NCBI RefSeq assembly: GCF_902686445.1 | Contig: NC_062219.1 | Coordinates: forward strand, 40,947,056 to 41,011,055 | DNA: 64,000 bases | Direction: 5' to 3' | From: Sciurus carolinensis | Taxonomy: Eukaryota > Chordata > Mammalia > Rodentia > Sciuridae | Part shown: piece after piece, positions 47,660 to 59,885 of the stretch | Layout of the letters: each line of letters opens with the position of its first letter | Position numbering within the stretch: the first letter of the stretch is position 1 | Translations under genes and position numbers: made by a program | The notes under the pieces: model-generated | What the model saw: only the letters and a program-made list of their open reading frames with translations | What the model was told of the DNA's origin: nothing | Database searches by the model: none

Positions 47660-49113
47660 GCATGAATTCCTTGGATAGGCAGAATTAATATCGTCAAAAT
47701 GGCTATACTACCTAAAGTGCTATACAGATTCAATGCAATTCCAATTAAAATCCCAATGATGTACCTTGCAGAAATAGAGCAAGCAATTATGAAATTCATC
47801 TGGAAGAATAAAAAACCTAGAATAGCTAAAGCAATCCTCAGTAGCAAGAGCGAAGCAGGGGGTATTGCAATACCAGATCTTCAACTCTACTACAAAGCAA
47901 TAGTAACAAAAACGGCATGGTTTTGGTACCAAAATAGACAGGTAGATCAATGGTACAGAATAGAGGACATGGACACAAACCCAAATAAATACAATTTTCT
48001 CATACTAGACAAAGGTTCCAACAATATGCAATGGAGAAAAGATAGCCTCTTCAACAAATGGTGCTGGGAAAACTGGAAAACCATATGCAATAGAATGAAA
48101 TTAAATCCCTATCTCTCACCCTACACAAAACTCAACTCAAAATGGATCAAGGACCTCAGAATCAGACCAGAGACCCTGCATCTTATAGAAGAAAAAGTAG
48201 GTCCAAATCTTCAACTTGTTGGCTCAGGATAAGATTTCCTTAACAGGACTCCCATAGCACAAGAAATAAAAGCAAGAATCAACAACTGGGATAGATTCAA
48301 ACTTAAAAGCTTTCTCTCAGCAAAGGAAACTATCAGAAATGTGAAGAGAGAGCCTACAGAGTGGGAGAATATCTTTGCCAACCATACCTCAGATAGAGCG
48401 CTAATTTCCAGAATCTATAAAGAACTCAAAAAACTCTACACGAAGAATACAAATAATCCAATCAACAAATGGGCTAAGGAAATGAACAGACACTTCACAG
48501 AAGAAGATGTACAAGTAATCAACAGATATATGAAAAAAATGTTCAACATCCCTAGTAATAAGGGAAATGCAAATCAAAACTACCCTAAGATTTCATCTCA
48601 CCCCAATTAGAATGGCGATTATCAAGAATACAAGCAACAACAGGTGTTGGCGAGGATGTGGTGAAAAAGGAACACTCATACATTGCTGGTGGGGTTGCAA
48701 ATTAGTGCATCCACTCTGGAAAGCAGTGTGGAGATTCCTCAGAAAGCTTGGAATGGAAACACCATTTGACCCAGCTATCCCACTCCTTGGCCTGTACCCA
48801 AAGGACTTAAAATCAGCATACTACAGAGATACAGCCACATCAATGTTCATTGCTGCTCAATTCACCATAGCCAGATTGTGGAACCAACCTAGATGCCCTT
48901 CAGTTGATGAATGGATAAAGAAACTGTGGCATATTTATACAATGGAATATTACTCCGCATGAAGAATGATAAAATTATGGCATTTGTAGGCAAATGGTCG
49001 AAATTGGAGAATATCATGCTAAGTGAGATAAGCCAATCTCAAAAAACTAAAGGACGAATGATCTCGCTGATAAGCGGATGAGGACATATAATGGGAGGTG
49101 GGAGGGGCTAGCA

Positions 49114-49142
49114 TTAGGTTTAGGGTTAGGTTTAGAGTTAGG
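49114..49142 (+). repeat. telomere-like hexamer tract in L1-D 3'UTR
   Basis: Five imperfect TTAGGG-like units read 'ttaggtttagggttaggttt' and then 'agagttagg'. Confidence 0.8.
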
Positions 49143-49192
49143 CTAAGGAGAGCGGCAAGAATGAAGGAAAGAAGGACTGTGTAGAGGGAAAA

Positions 49193-49228
49193 GAGGGGTG
49201 GGAGGGGTGGGAGGGGTGGGAGGAGGGG
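49193..49228 (+). repeat. G-rich short tandem repeat in L1-D 3'UTR
   Basis: Repeats of a 'ggggtggga' unit give more than four G runs of three to four bases, a possible G-quadruplex. Purine-rich 3'UTR tracts are normal in L1. Confidence 0.8.
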
Positions 49229-49277
49229 AAAAATAAAATAAACATCATTACCCTATGTAAATGTAAAAAAAAAAAAA

Positions 49278-49527
49278 TTTCCCCCTTCACAACTAAAATA
49301 TTCATATTTGTGCTCAGTCTTTTAACTTTATTAATAATTTTCTTTATCTTTACAAGTATTCTCTATATGAACTCTGAGTTTACCCTTCCATCTACTTCAA
49401 GCTATTTCTTGCATTTCCTCTCTTAGATATCATTAATTTCTCTTCCTTCATTCCTTTGTTCCTCCCCTCAAAGAATAAATATGATGAAAATTCTGCGATT
49501 TTTTAAAAGAAAAATCAATACCCTCAT
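49278..49527. other. unique spacer between L1-D and L1-F
   Basis: AT-rich, C/T-biased; nothing recognised. Confidence 0.4.
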
Positions 49528-50963
49528 TTAATGTGTATCCTCTTTTTTTTTCATTTCAAATTCTGACATTTTATTTAGAAAAATTATACTCTTCCTTTAT
49601 TATTTCAGTAAACATAATGAGGGCATTGCTAACTACACCTCAGAGTAGTTTATTTTCTCCATTTTTTTTAGTGATATGGGTCTGCTTGTAATTAAAGGCG
49701 TGCTGCATTAATGATGCTGAAAGTTTTCAAGGGAAACATTTAATGTCCACCTCATAATATTATGCTAAAATTACATGCACAGAATACTTTTTAATAATCT
49801 TGGTTTACTAATTTATTTTTAAATTTTTTTCATTGTAAACAAATGGGGTACATCTTGTTTCTCTGTTTCTACATGAAATAGAGGCATACCATTTTTGTAA
49901 TGATACATTTACATAGGGTAATGGTGTGTGATTCATTCTGTATGTTTTTCCTTCCCCCCTCCTCTCCCACCCCTCTTTTCCCTCTGTACAGTACCTCCTT
50001 CCTCCATTCTTGCCTCCCTCCCACCCCCCATTATGTATAATCTTCTGCTTATCAGCGAGATCATTCGTCCTTTGGTTTTTTGAGATTGGCTTATCTCACT
50101 TAGCATGATATTCTCCAGTTTCATCCATTTGCCTGCAAATGCCATAACTTTATTCTTCTTTATGGCTGAGTAATATTCCATTGTATATATATACCACAGT
50201 TTCTTTATTCATTCATCAATTGAAGGACATCTAGGTTGGTTCCACAATCTGACTATTGTGAATCAAGTAGCTATGAACATTGATGTGGCTGCATAACTGT
50301 AGTATGCTGATTTTAAGTCCTTTGGGTATAGACCAAGAAAAGTAGGTCCAAATCTTCAACATGTCGACTTAGGATTAGACTTCCTTAACCTGACTCTCAT
50401 AGCACAAGAAATAAAAGCAAGAATCAACAACTGGAATATATTCAAACTAAAAAGCTTTCTCTCAGCAAAGGAAACTACCAGCAATGTGAACAGAGAGCCT
50501 ACAGAGTGGGAGAAAATCCTTGCCACTCATACTTCAGAGAGAGCACTAATTTCCAGAATATATAAAGGACTCAAAAAACTCTACACCAAGAATACAAATA
50601 ACCCAATCAACAAATGGGCTAAGGAAATGAACAGACACTTCACAGAAGAAGACCTACAAGCAATCAACAGATATATGAAAAAATGTTCAACATCTCTAGT
50701 AATAAGAGAAATGCAAATTAAAACTACCCTAAGATTCCATCTCATCCCAATTAGAATGATGATTATCAAGAATATAAGCAACAATAGGTGTTGGGGAGGA
50801 TGTGGGGAAAAAGGTACACTCATACATTGCTGGTGGGGCTGCAAATTAGTGCAGCCACTCTGGAAAGCAGTGTGGAGATTCCTTAGAAAACTTGGAATGG
50901 AACTACATTTGACCCAGCTATCCCACTCCTTGGCCTATACCCAAAGGACTTAATGTGTATCCT
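49528..50963 (-). mobile_element. L1-F: 5'-inverted L1 with probable 3' transduction
   Basis: The element lies on the minus strand. From right to left: perfect 14-bp duplication 'ttaatgtgtatcct' (50950-50963); an ORF2 segment in inverted (plus) orientation, about 50337-50949; the ORF2 end and 3'UTR in minus orientation, about 49815-50336; about 270 bp of non-L1 DNA (49542-49814) with an inverted AATAAA at 49570-49575 and a T9 run (A tail) at 49543-49551; then the left duplication copy at 49528-49541. Twin priming explains the inversion, and read-through to a downstream polyadenylation site explains the extra DNA. ORF2 pieces: 155 codons at 50486-50953 (+) and 82 codons at 49933-50181 (-). Confidence 0.88.
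49542..49814 (-). other. candidate 3'-transduced segment of L1-F
   Basis: Non-L1 sequence lying between the L1 3' end and the target duplication. On the minus strand it ends with AATAAA about 18 bases before an A9 tail, as expected of a transcript that bypassed the L1 polyadenylation signal. Confidence 0.75.
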
Positions 50964-51109
50964 ATTCTAACTCTTAATCCTTCTTATTGCTTTTTTTTTT
51001 TCAAAATAATTTCCTTAAAGTATATTTTAGGTTTACTCTTCATTACATAATTCTCCAATTGTTCCATGATCTGTAATCTGGGTTCTAAGACTCCATTGAA
51101 ATTATCTTA

Positions 51110-51352
51110 TGAAATTGAGTAGATTAGACAAAGAGGAACTAAGGGAAAGGGAAGGCGGATAGGAAAAGGAAAGACAGTGGAATGAATCTGACATAACTTT
51201 CCTATGCACATATGTGAATATACCACAGTGAATCCCACCATCGTGTACATCCACAGGAATGTGGTCCTAACTAGAATAAGATATAGTACATGCTTGTATA
51301 ATTATATGAAAATGGACTCTACTGTCACATATAACTAAAAATAACCAATATA
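51110..51352 (+). mobile_element. old L1 3' end
   Basis: 'acagtggaatgaatctgaca', 'gaatcccaccatcgtgtaca' and 'actctactgtcacatataac' mark the 3'UTR of an older local L1 subfamily. It is 5'-truncated. Confidence 0.7.
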
Positions 51353-51384
51353 ACACTCTAATGAGAGTTTGTTGTTGTATCTAG

Positions 51385-51817
51385 TTGCTTTAGTCAACTG
51401 TGACCAAAAGATCCGACAAGAACAATTTTAGAGGATGAAAAATTTATTTGGTGCTCACAGTTTCAGTGGTCTCAGTCCATTTACAGCCAACTCCAATTCT
51501 CAGGGCCCATAGTGAGTCAGGACATCATGGCTGAAGAGTGTGGTGGAGGAACAAGGCTTAGAACATGATACTCTGAAGTACAGAGAGACTTCCCTCACCA
51601 TGAACAAAACATGTATTCCACAGGCACATCCCAAGGGACCTACCTTCCCCAGCCACGCCCTACCTGTCTGCAGTTACCATCCAGTTAATCCCTATCAGAG
51701 GATTGATGTACTGATTATGTTATGGCTCTCATAACCCAATCATTTCACCTCTAATCTTTCTTTCATTGTCTTACACATAAGCTTTTGGGGGACATCTTAC
51801 ATGTAAACCATAACACT
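51385..51817 (-). repeat. rodent MaLR-type solo LTR, inverted
   Basis: Same family as 39213-39600: 'tagaggatgaaaaatttatt', 'aggacatcatggctgaagag', 'agccacgccctacctgtctg', 'taagcttttgggggacatc' and 'taaaccataacac' at the end. Confidence 0.82.
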
Positions 51818-51844
51818 AATATTTTTAAAAGATAAATTTGGTCA

Positions 51845-52360
51845 TTTCACATTCTTGCTTAAAACCCTTCAATGTTATTCTAAATTAGGGTTAAGTCCAA
51901 ACACCTTAGTATGATCAAGCCCATTTTTATCTGTCCTGTTTTATTTTCTTGTTTCTATTTCTTAAGCTTCCTTATAAGTACCCTGTGACCAACTTACTGA
52001 ACTACTTAAAGTTCATGATGTTGAGGGCTATATAATTCCTCTGGAATTGTTTCCTCTACTTAGAAAATATGTATTCAATCAACTCTTTCTATAATCAATT
52101 TTTTAAAACCAGACAGAACTTCAGTATTTCCTTTCTTTGTAAGTCTTTTCTGTTCTGTCAAACCTCCTTTGCTGAATGCATTAGTATTTCTTATACCCTT
52201 ATATGATAATGCTTATTCTCCCTCTTTGACTCTTTTACTAGACTTAGCTCCTTGCACACAAAAGTCTGGCATTTTTTATCTTTGTATCACCAGAACCTTT
52301 CCTACTGCCCAGAACAAAGACCTAATATATATTTCTTGAACAATGGGATTAATAAATTAC
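51845..52360 (+). repeat. L2 LINE 3' region
   Basis: 'cattcttgcttaaaaccctt', 'agggttaagtccaaacacct', 'gtctggcattttttatcttt' and 'cagaacaaagacctaatata' with a 'tttcttgaacaatggg' end follow the L2 3' part. Non-coding. Confidence 0.7.
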
Positions 52361-55300
52361 TTCCTTATTGATAAAAAAAATCACAGAAATGATTAATCCA
52401 GTTGTTATTCAGTAATGATAAACCAGATAGAACAGATTGCACAGATGATGATGTAAAACATCAAAAATATAAAGAGCAAGCTGACATTGTAAATTTTTTC
52501 AAAACTAGCAAGTAAAATTATCCATTTAAATCATAACAAAAAAATAAATTTTTATCTAAGAGTTTACCAGCAGATATTTTATCTTTATAAGACATCTAAG
52601 GAAATTAAGAAAGTATACGTTATTAATTACTCTTAAATAGCTACCAGAAATGCACAATGAAGGTCAAAATGTGACAGATTGCAGAACAGAAAGCAATAAT
52701 CTGAATTATTATGGGTTGCGCAGGGACCACCTACTGCAGGATACTGCAGATCCCAATAAAGAGGACAGTGGTAGTGGACAGATGCCGGCTCTTCAGAGAA
52801 TGGAATCTCTAAGAAGTTTGGGACAACCACATTGCCTTTGTTAACTCAAGACTCAATTGACGTAAGCAAATTTCTAAGAGAATGTTGACAATGTCTGATG
52901 TGTGTGCGGAATGAAGCCTGATATTGGAGACTAAGCTATTCATGAGTCAGAGTTAAAGAGAGGAAAGTTTTTAATTGCCCTAGAATGCTTTCTGAAATTT
53001 GAAACTATCTGGATTACACTGTTTCTAAATAATCAGATGGTAAGCCAAACCAATGGAATGCCTTCCAACTTTTGATTAAAGAAATGAGCACAGACCATTT
53101 AGAGAAAGTAATAAGGGCAGAATGAGGTTTGCCATGACATAAATGGAACACAAAACAACTTAAAATGAAGTGAATAGAACTATTGAGGTAAAGTAAGATT
53201 AATGAACTAATAGTTCAACTGACATTTTTTTTTCCTGTGGTTCTGAAGGTGAAGTTTATCAAGAGCAAGATTCAGAGGAATTTCTAGGTCCTATGATAGG
53301 ATTTCAGGGTCAAATGAAAGCAGATATAATCAAGTGGTCCCATGTGTACTTCCAGTGTTCCAGTGTTCCTATTTTCTTCTATGTTTTTCTTCATTCTAAG
53401 GTTTAAAAACCCAACATTTATTCTTTCCAAACCTAGATTTGCTTCACCTACAAAGCTACAAGTAAGACTCTTTTGTATATTTCCCCTGGTAAACTACTTC
53501 AACTGAAGCACTAAAATAGTAGCTTGCATTTTGTTTGCTTTTAACTGTGAAGGTTTCTTATATCCTGCCACTCTGACTCCCCAAACTTTTCTCAAATCAT
53601 TTTGGTTGGGTATTCATCTTTGTATCCTATTAAATTGAACCTGAAAACTTAAGTTCATATAGAAGTTATACCAACTATTAGATTAAGAGCTAAATAAATG
53701 TCACTTTCTATTCCAATTTGATATCCTACAAATGTACTGTTTAAAAGTACTCTATTGAAAAGAGATTATTACATTATTTCCATTTATCATCAATGTACGT
53801 ATATAAAACATTTGTGTTTGTGAACTCAGAAACAGAATACTTTGAGGAGTAGCCTTAAAACCCCACTTTCTTTCAAATATCCCCAGTCCTTGAGAAATTT
53901 TGTGACTGGCAGCAAATAACTATTTACACACAATTTTATCTCTTCTCACCTCTCCATAGACAAAATAAATTGGGACTGAGTCAGATAATTCAGTATGGTC
54001 TTAAAAATGGCTTTTAAATTTAATTTAATTTTTTGCAAACCAAAATTAAACAAAACTTCTCTGGTTGCCTTCTGATTCTTTTTTAAACGTTGAAATTGAG
54101 TATGAATGAGAAAAATCTTATAGCTAAATATAGTATAATTCTTATTGATTATTAGTTCATGATAATAATAGGAAAAGCAGCCAAGTTAAAAAAATCACTC
54201 CAAGTAAGAATATTTTTATCTACTAACTTGAGTATTTAGAACACCTAGTGAAAATCACAAAGGAGTAACATTAGAAAATCAGGTTGGAGAGTCAGGCTGG
54301 CCCAAATGCACCTTTCAACAGAATAAGCTTTGACAGATTATCATTGACTTTTGTGGACTAGGTCAGTTACTAAGGTTCCAGTTTCATAAATGCCCCTATG
54401 TGCAAAACTTTGATAAGTCTACCTGTGCTGATGGCACAGAAATAGCAATTGAGAGAATACATCAGAAGTCATTGCTGAGAAGAGAAAACTTTCACTTCTG
54501 GGTCATGTTGGAAGAACCTGGTGAGCTAGTAATAACTCTTTAGAATGAATACCTTTGAAGAATGAAGACGGGCAAAAGCAAGTTTGTAATGCCTTATTCT
54601 TTGAGTTACCTGCAAAAGGATGTACATATTTGGAAGAATTTTAGTTATTTGGTTTTGGAAAGCTTTACAGAATTCCCTCTGGAATCCAAAGATATTGACC
54701 ATCAATTGTGTTTTGAAAAAGTTGAAATAGTACTAGTATCTTTTCAGAATAAGAAATACACTAATTTCTCAACGTCTCATCAAATCATCTTATGGATGGA
54801 TTTAAAAGAAACTATTTTCTTGGAAGCAAGATTATTGACTAGAATTATTTTTTCTCTTATTTTTTTCATTCTCATATTTATAACATGAAATTAGTGATTG
54901 TGAACTTAAAAGTCACAACAGTCACTAGCAATTTAGTATTCTTGCTCTATAGTCACATTTTAACTTTTTATTGAATTATCAATTTGAGCTTGAGTTTTTT
55001 CTAAGTAAGATAATTTATTTAGGCTCTGACCCATGAAAATTCTTAATGAGTTACACATGGTATGATTCCTTCAGTTAACCACAATGAAAGACTATGAAAG
55101 TGACTAATGACTGGAGATATGAAGTGCTGTTTTCTTAAAATTGGAAGCACTGGAGCAGGATTTAATGGAGATGTATTTGGGGAACAGTGAGGAGAGTTCT
55201 GCTCTTAGGATACTGCCTCAAGACCAACCCAGGGCTCCAGAATGCTGCTGTCAGGATTTTGCACTTTCCATTACACAGTGATTCCCTTAACCTGCAAATA

Positions 55301-56106
55301 GTATCTGCAATAATGTCACACCTCTTCAGGCAGTTATCACTCCTGTAGTAAATTGCCTCTGGTACTAGTCCTTGGTGTAACACCTTATCTCAATCATGAG
55401 TCTTACCTGGAATCCTGAGTACTTGCTAATTTATTTATGCACCTAATGTCTGAATAGTTTCTATTGTGCCAGAATTTGGAGCAGTAAATATAGGCCGAGA
55501 CACTGACATGGAGGATGTCATTGTCTCTGCAAATAGCTGTCATAGCACTCTTCTAAGGTTAACATTTTAAAATAACAGACTTAGTTTTGCTTTATGAGCT
55601 ATGAAGTGCTATACAAATCCAAGAGGTTCTGATAACCAAAGGCAGCAAGTTAAGGTTAAAAGATGAAACTACAAGCATTTATTAGGTTGAATATGAGAAG
55701 AAAATATAGTCAACCCTTGATTATTCAGGGATGGTTAGAGTTTATGATTATCAATGCCCTTTGATTCCCCTTCTTCCAACCACCAACTATTGAATATTTC
55801 TCTGCTCATTAACACCTGTCTAGGAGTGAGAAGGTGAAATGCTAATCAGCCAATTTGACTAATTGTTAGCTGATCCTATGATTCTTCTTTTTAAAATGAA
55901 GATAGGGAAAAGTCAAGTCTTTTACTGAAATATTATCTGTGAATTTCTAAACTTCGTGTCACCTTTCCTTTCTGTTCCTTCATTGATAAATTTAAATATT
56001 TTGTTTTCTATAAGGTATTAAAGAAAAAAATGAGTAAATTCTTTGCTCATTCTCAAGTAACATGATTTACTTCACATTACATATTTTCTATTGACTAGAG
56101 TTTAGA
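52361..56106. other. long unique stretch
   Basis: About 3.7 kb, AT-rich, without recognised genes or repeats. The 108-codon frame at 54562-54888 (+) has no family features. A short 'agtcaacccttgattattc' at about 55707 recalls a DNA-transposon end but cannot be extended. Confidence 0.45.
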
Positions 56107-56159
56107 AATGATCAATGTTGTACAACATGATAGAAAATGATCAATGTTGTACAACATGA
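56107..56159. repeat. 29-bp tandem duplication with a perfect palindrome
   Basis: Two near-identical units start at 56107 and 56136. Each contains the 14-bp palindrome 'atgttgtacaacat'. Confidence 0.95.
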
Positions 56160-56549
56160 CTACTTTAGAAGAAAACTTCAGGGTTTAATTGTTGGAAATT
56201 TAAGTTTATCCTTATATAAATAGCTGCACCTGCTATGTAGATTTGAACCAATAGAGAATCAACTTTGAGAAAATCTCTTAAGATTGCCCTCCCCTTTGCC
56301 TCTGGAAGACATTACAGGACACTCCCAGAACCAAATAAGGGAGAGAGGAATGTTCTGAGCATTAGGATACTAAGAATAAATCTGAGCAATCACGGATAAG
56401 ATTACTTTCAACTCTTTATTTCATGTTTTGTGACATAGACCCTAAGATCTGTAATTATCTTAGAGAAACTGCGGGGGATTAGACAGTACTTTTTAGCTCT
56501 TTTGACTTTTTTTTCCTTTTTGGCCTATCTCTGTTTGGGGCAGAAGAGC
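56160..56549. other. unique sequence
   Basis: Nothing recognised. Confidence 0.4.
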
Positions 56550-56550
56550 T

Positions 56551-56559
56551 GGTGTGTGT

Positions 56560-56602
<43 letters not shown>
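56551..56602 (+). repeat. (GT)n microsatellite
   Basis: About 52 bases of GT with one interruption at the start. Likely length-polymorphic. It is followed by an A run at about 56624-56635. Confidence 0.97.
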
Positions 56603-56603
<1 letters not shown>

Positions 56604-56639
56604 CCTCTAGAGTGCCAAAAGGGGAAAAAAAAAAAAGTG

Positions 56640-57736
56640 CTGAAGAGTCCTAGGGAGATGAAGCTATTTTTGTTTGAAGCTGATACTTCTAGCTGAGCCA
56701 CAAGTGCTGCTTTGGAAAGGGCTTAGGTTGTTTCCAGGGGGAGAACTCTGCAGAGAAGAGGCAAAGTTCAACAGGACAACAAATCAGCAGCAGAAACAGC
56801 CAGGAAAACGAAGAGCCCTCACGTTTTAACACAGACCCCTCCACCTGAGTTCTCCAATCGTAAAGTATTCTGCAAAGAACCACTTGACGGACCTTCCATC
56901 TGACTCACTTTCCCCGACCACCATGACTGAGATCACTGCTGAAGGTATTGCTACCATCTTCCAATAGAATCTCAAAGGGGGGACATGGTATAAATTGACA
57001 GTCACAGAGACCATCAGTGCATCCAGTTACAATGTTGCTTTTATGTAATTATCTTGTTCAGTGATTTTATACAAGATCTGGGAAGTGGATTCAAGGTGAG
57101 AAGCTGTCAGATATGTGTGGTGGGGCAATTAGACATGATTTCTCTGAAATTTTGCATGTGGACACTGTTCTCTGCTACACCAAAAGCCCCACAAGTTAAC
57201 AGTTGTCATCCACACCTCTATAAATAGCTATGGTCATGTAAGATCATGGCTGATCTCTCATCTAGCAAAAATTAGAAGCCTTGCAAGGATGGAGACTGTG
57301 ATAAACTGAAAATATTACATTTAATGTTTAAATGTAGAAGGATGATTTTGAGCATTTTTGCTTTATGGTATTTAAAAATTGAAAACTTAAATTTGTTTTT
57401 TCCATTTGAACCAGCATATATGAATACACATGCATAGATGAAATTTACATGAAATTTAAGGTACAAGAGCTCTGAAAAGTTTGTATCTATTTTTCTATAG
57501 ATGGGTACAGAAAATTGGAAATTTCACAAACACACTATAAATCAACCCAACTTTAAACATAAAGCAATAAGTGTTAGACTTCTGATTGTTTTCATAAACT
57601 CTTTTTTCTTTCACTCCAAATGGTGAATTCTATCTTAATGTTAAAATAAATGTTTTGTTTCAATGCTTATCCTAAAATATTGCATGTTATATATACCTAA
57701 AACATAGTTTTTATTATTTCTTTATGGTAGCAAGTC

Positions 57737-57737
<1 letters not shown>
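56640..57737. other. unique sequence
   Basis: About 1.1 kb, somewhat GC-richer at 56700-57000, with no coding signal that I can support. A 'ctataaatag' (MEF2-type) site lies at 57219-57228. Confidence 0.45.

Positions 57738-57777
<40 letters not shown>
57738..57777 (+). repeat. (CA)n microsatellite followed by T run
   Basis: About 19 CA units, then T9 to about 57786. Confidence 0.97.
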
Positions 57778-57778
<1 letters not shown>

Positions 57779-58125
57779 TTTTTTTCCTGTCTTACAATAA
57801 AGGAATTCTTCAAAGTAAAGCATTTTGAATACAGACACAGTATGGTTGTAGTTGGGGTAAAAATTTGAGAGGTGGATCTAAAATCTGCTTTTGACAGCTA
57901 TAAGAAAACAAGACAGGTGGTGCTTTTGACAACTTCCCAGTTGAATGCTGTGCTGCTTCCTTTTTAATCAGACAAGTGAAAAATAGAATATGTGGTTTTG
58001 GTATTTTGGGGTGGAAATTAATGTGGACACATGGTAATTTCTGTTGGAGATTTTCAGTCAATATTTATAAGAATTGTCATACTCATTATTTCCATGGAGA
58101 AGTTAGTCTGGCACCTAAATTAATA

Positions 58126-58325
58126 ACAGTTACTGAGAGATTTCTATGTATTAGATATTTTATTCAGAACTTCATGTATTTGTTTATTTAAAGTTCATTT
58201 AATTCAATTAAATAGCATTATTACCTGTTTTACAGATTGAAACTGTAACTCTAAGGTCTGTAACTTGCTCATGACCACAGCATAGCCAAGATTTGAAGTC
58301 AGCTCCCTTAATCTAATTTCTGTTT
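58126..58325 (-). repeat. MIR SINE, inverted
   Basis: 'tattacctgttttacagatt' followed by 'gtaacttgctcatgaccaca' and 'agatttgaagtcagctccct' is inverted MIR. Confidence 0.75.
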
Positions 58326-59664
58326 TCTTTCTGTAGGAGGATATCAGGTTTATGATTACCAATTTTAGTTCAGAATTTGCTAACTAAATATAAATAGTAT
58401 TTTTTCCTGTTCCTGAGATATTCTGTATCATGTGACCTTTAGTTTGTCTTAAAAAGGGTTGTCTATAAAAGTTTCTTGCTTAGCCCTGCACAAGTTATTA
58501 AGATGCCTATGAGTATGTGTCCCCACCTCCATTCGGGTGTGTACTGCCAGATAATTCAGGAGGTCAGCTGGCCGAATCATTTTTGGTGTGCCTATGGGTG
58601 ATGGTCTATGTTCTTTTGTACCTGATTCATGAGACTTTTTATGGGAGAATCCTGAACACTTTTTTCTTTTTTCCCTGTGGGAGTAAAAGGGGCCATGGAA
58701 GGCCTTTGGAAGTGAGTGACCTGTAAAATAATTGAATGTAATAAATTTAAGAAAGAAAAGTGCCCTCTAATTTCTGGGTGATGGACATTTCCTGCTCCCT
58801 GATTTTCACAGTTCAATTGATCAATGTCATCTGAACCTCAATGATGCAGTTATTCCTTTTCTGGAATGATTTATTAACTGTAATTCTCAAATGAAAATTA
58901 GATTGCCAACTCAGTGAATTTAGCATTTTAAGGTTGGTACCACAGTAATTCTCTGTAGTTATCCACAGAATTTTGCATGCTGCTCTATTACATTTTGTCT
59001 TTGTAATTCCAACTTTTTGTGCCATGTCTACAGTACCCCTTTTCCAATGTTTTATAATAGGCATGCTTTTGTATAGAACCTTGGTACAGGTCATTATTCC
59101 TTCAGCCTAGAATAGTCTTTTCTAAATCTGCTATACTTCTGTCTCAATGACTTTTGGACACATTATAAGCACTACATTAGAAGCCCTGTGTCAACTTCCA
59201 ATTACCATTTCCATTCACTTATCCCCACAAAACCAAACACTGAAGGAAGTGTGAGCTAGAGCTTACCTTAGAGAGCTCGAGTACAGTTTCTTTAATTTTA
59301 TTGATGAACAGTTCAGGTCACATCAATCCTAGTGCACTTCTATCATCACTGGTAATTAGGGGAGGTTCGAGGATAAAATCCATGTCTCCCATGGCTTTTC
59401 CCAGTGCTTACTAAACCATAGTGTATGCCATAGTCTTTACTGAGTTCTTCACATAGATTTCTACTGCATGTTCCAAGGTGGATTATTTCATATGATGGAA
59501 GAAAGAAAATCACTGTAGATAAAGAATTGCATTTTAGATACAGAGCAATAGAAAAATGAGAACTAAGACAAAGTTGAACCTCAAAGGATATTAGAGAAAT
59601 AACACCTTTGGTTCTGGCTGGGATAAATTAATAAGGAAAATTAAATTAATAAAGGTAATTATCA
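58326..59664. other. unique sequence, perhaps with one MIR relic
   Basis: No gene. 59260-59400 ('taattttattgatgaacag', 'tcatcactggtaattagg') may be a decayed repeat. Confidence 0.4.
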
Positions 59665-59885
59665 GTGGTAATGATAAAAACAACTCACATCTATTTTGAA
59701 ATGTTTAGCACTGTATGAAGCTTGTTACATGCATATTCAATCCTCAGGCAACCAAATGAAATACTCTTAATGTTGCTATTTATAGATTAGGAAGCTGAGG
59801 TTTAGAGAGGTTAAGAAATGTGCCTAAATTCACACAGCTATATATGGTGTACCTCAGATTCACATCCATGTCTGTCTATAGAGTT
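59665..59885 (-). repeat. MIR SINE, inverted
   Basis: 'agattaggaagctgaggttt' with 'agagaggttaagaaatgtgc' and 'attcacacagctatatatgg' is a clear inverted MIR. Confidence 0.85.

Larger units (their letters stand above)
47668..49277 (+). mobile_element. L1-D: truncated L1 with early A tail
   Basis: Begins within ORF2 (5' truncation) at about 47668 and runs through the end of ORF2 (about 49080) into a 3'UTR that stops after 'ccctatgtaaatgt' and goes into an A13 run at 49265-49277. The last 150-180 bases of the usual 3'UTR are absent. ORF2 remains open over 177 codons (47699-48232), then 48341-48610 and 48567-48962 in different frames, with the Cys/His cluster '[14 protein letters not shown]' near 48645. 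The good preservation suggests a younger copy. No convincing target duplication found. Confidence 0.85.

Noticed and set aside
54562..54888. 108-codon plus-strand frame with a hydrophobic end
   Set aside because: Composition follows the AT-rich DNA; no domain or gene context.
55705..55735. Possible DNA-transposon terminal sequence ('agtcaacccttgattattc')
   Set aside because: Too short, with no matching second terminus seen.
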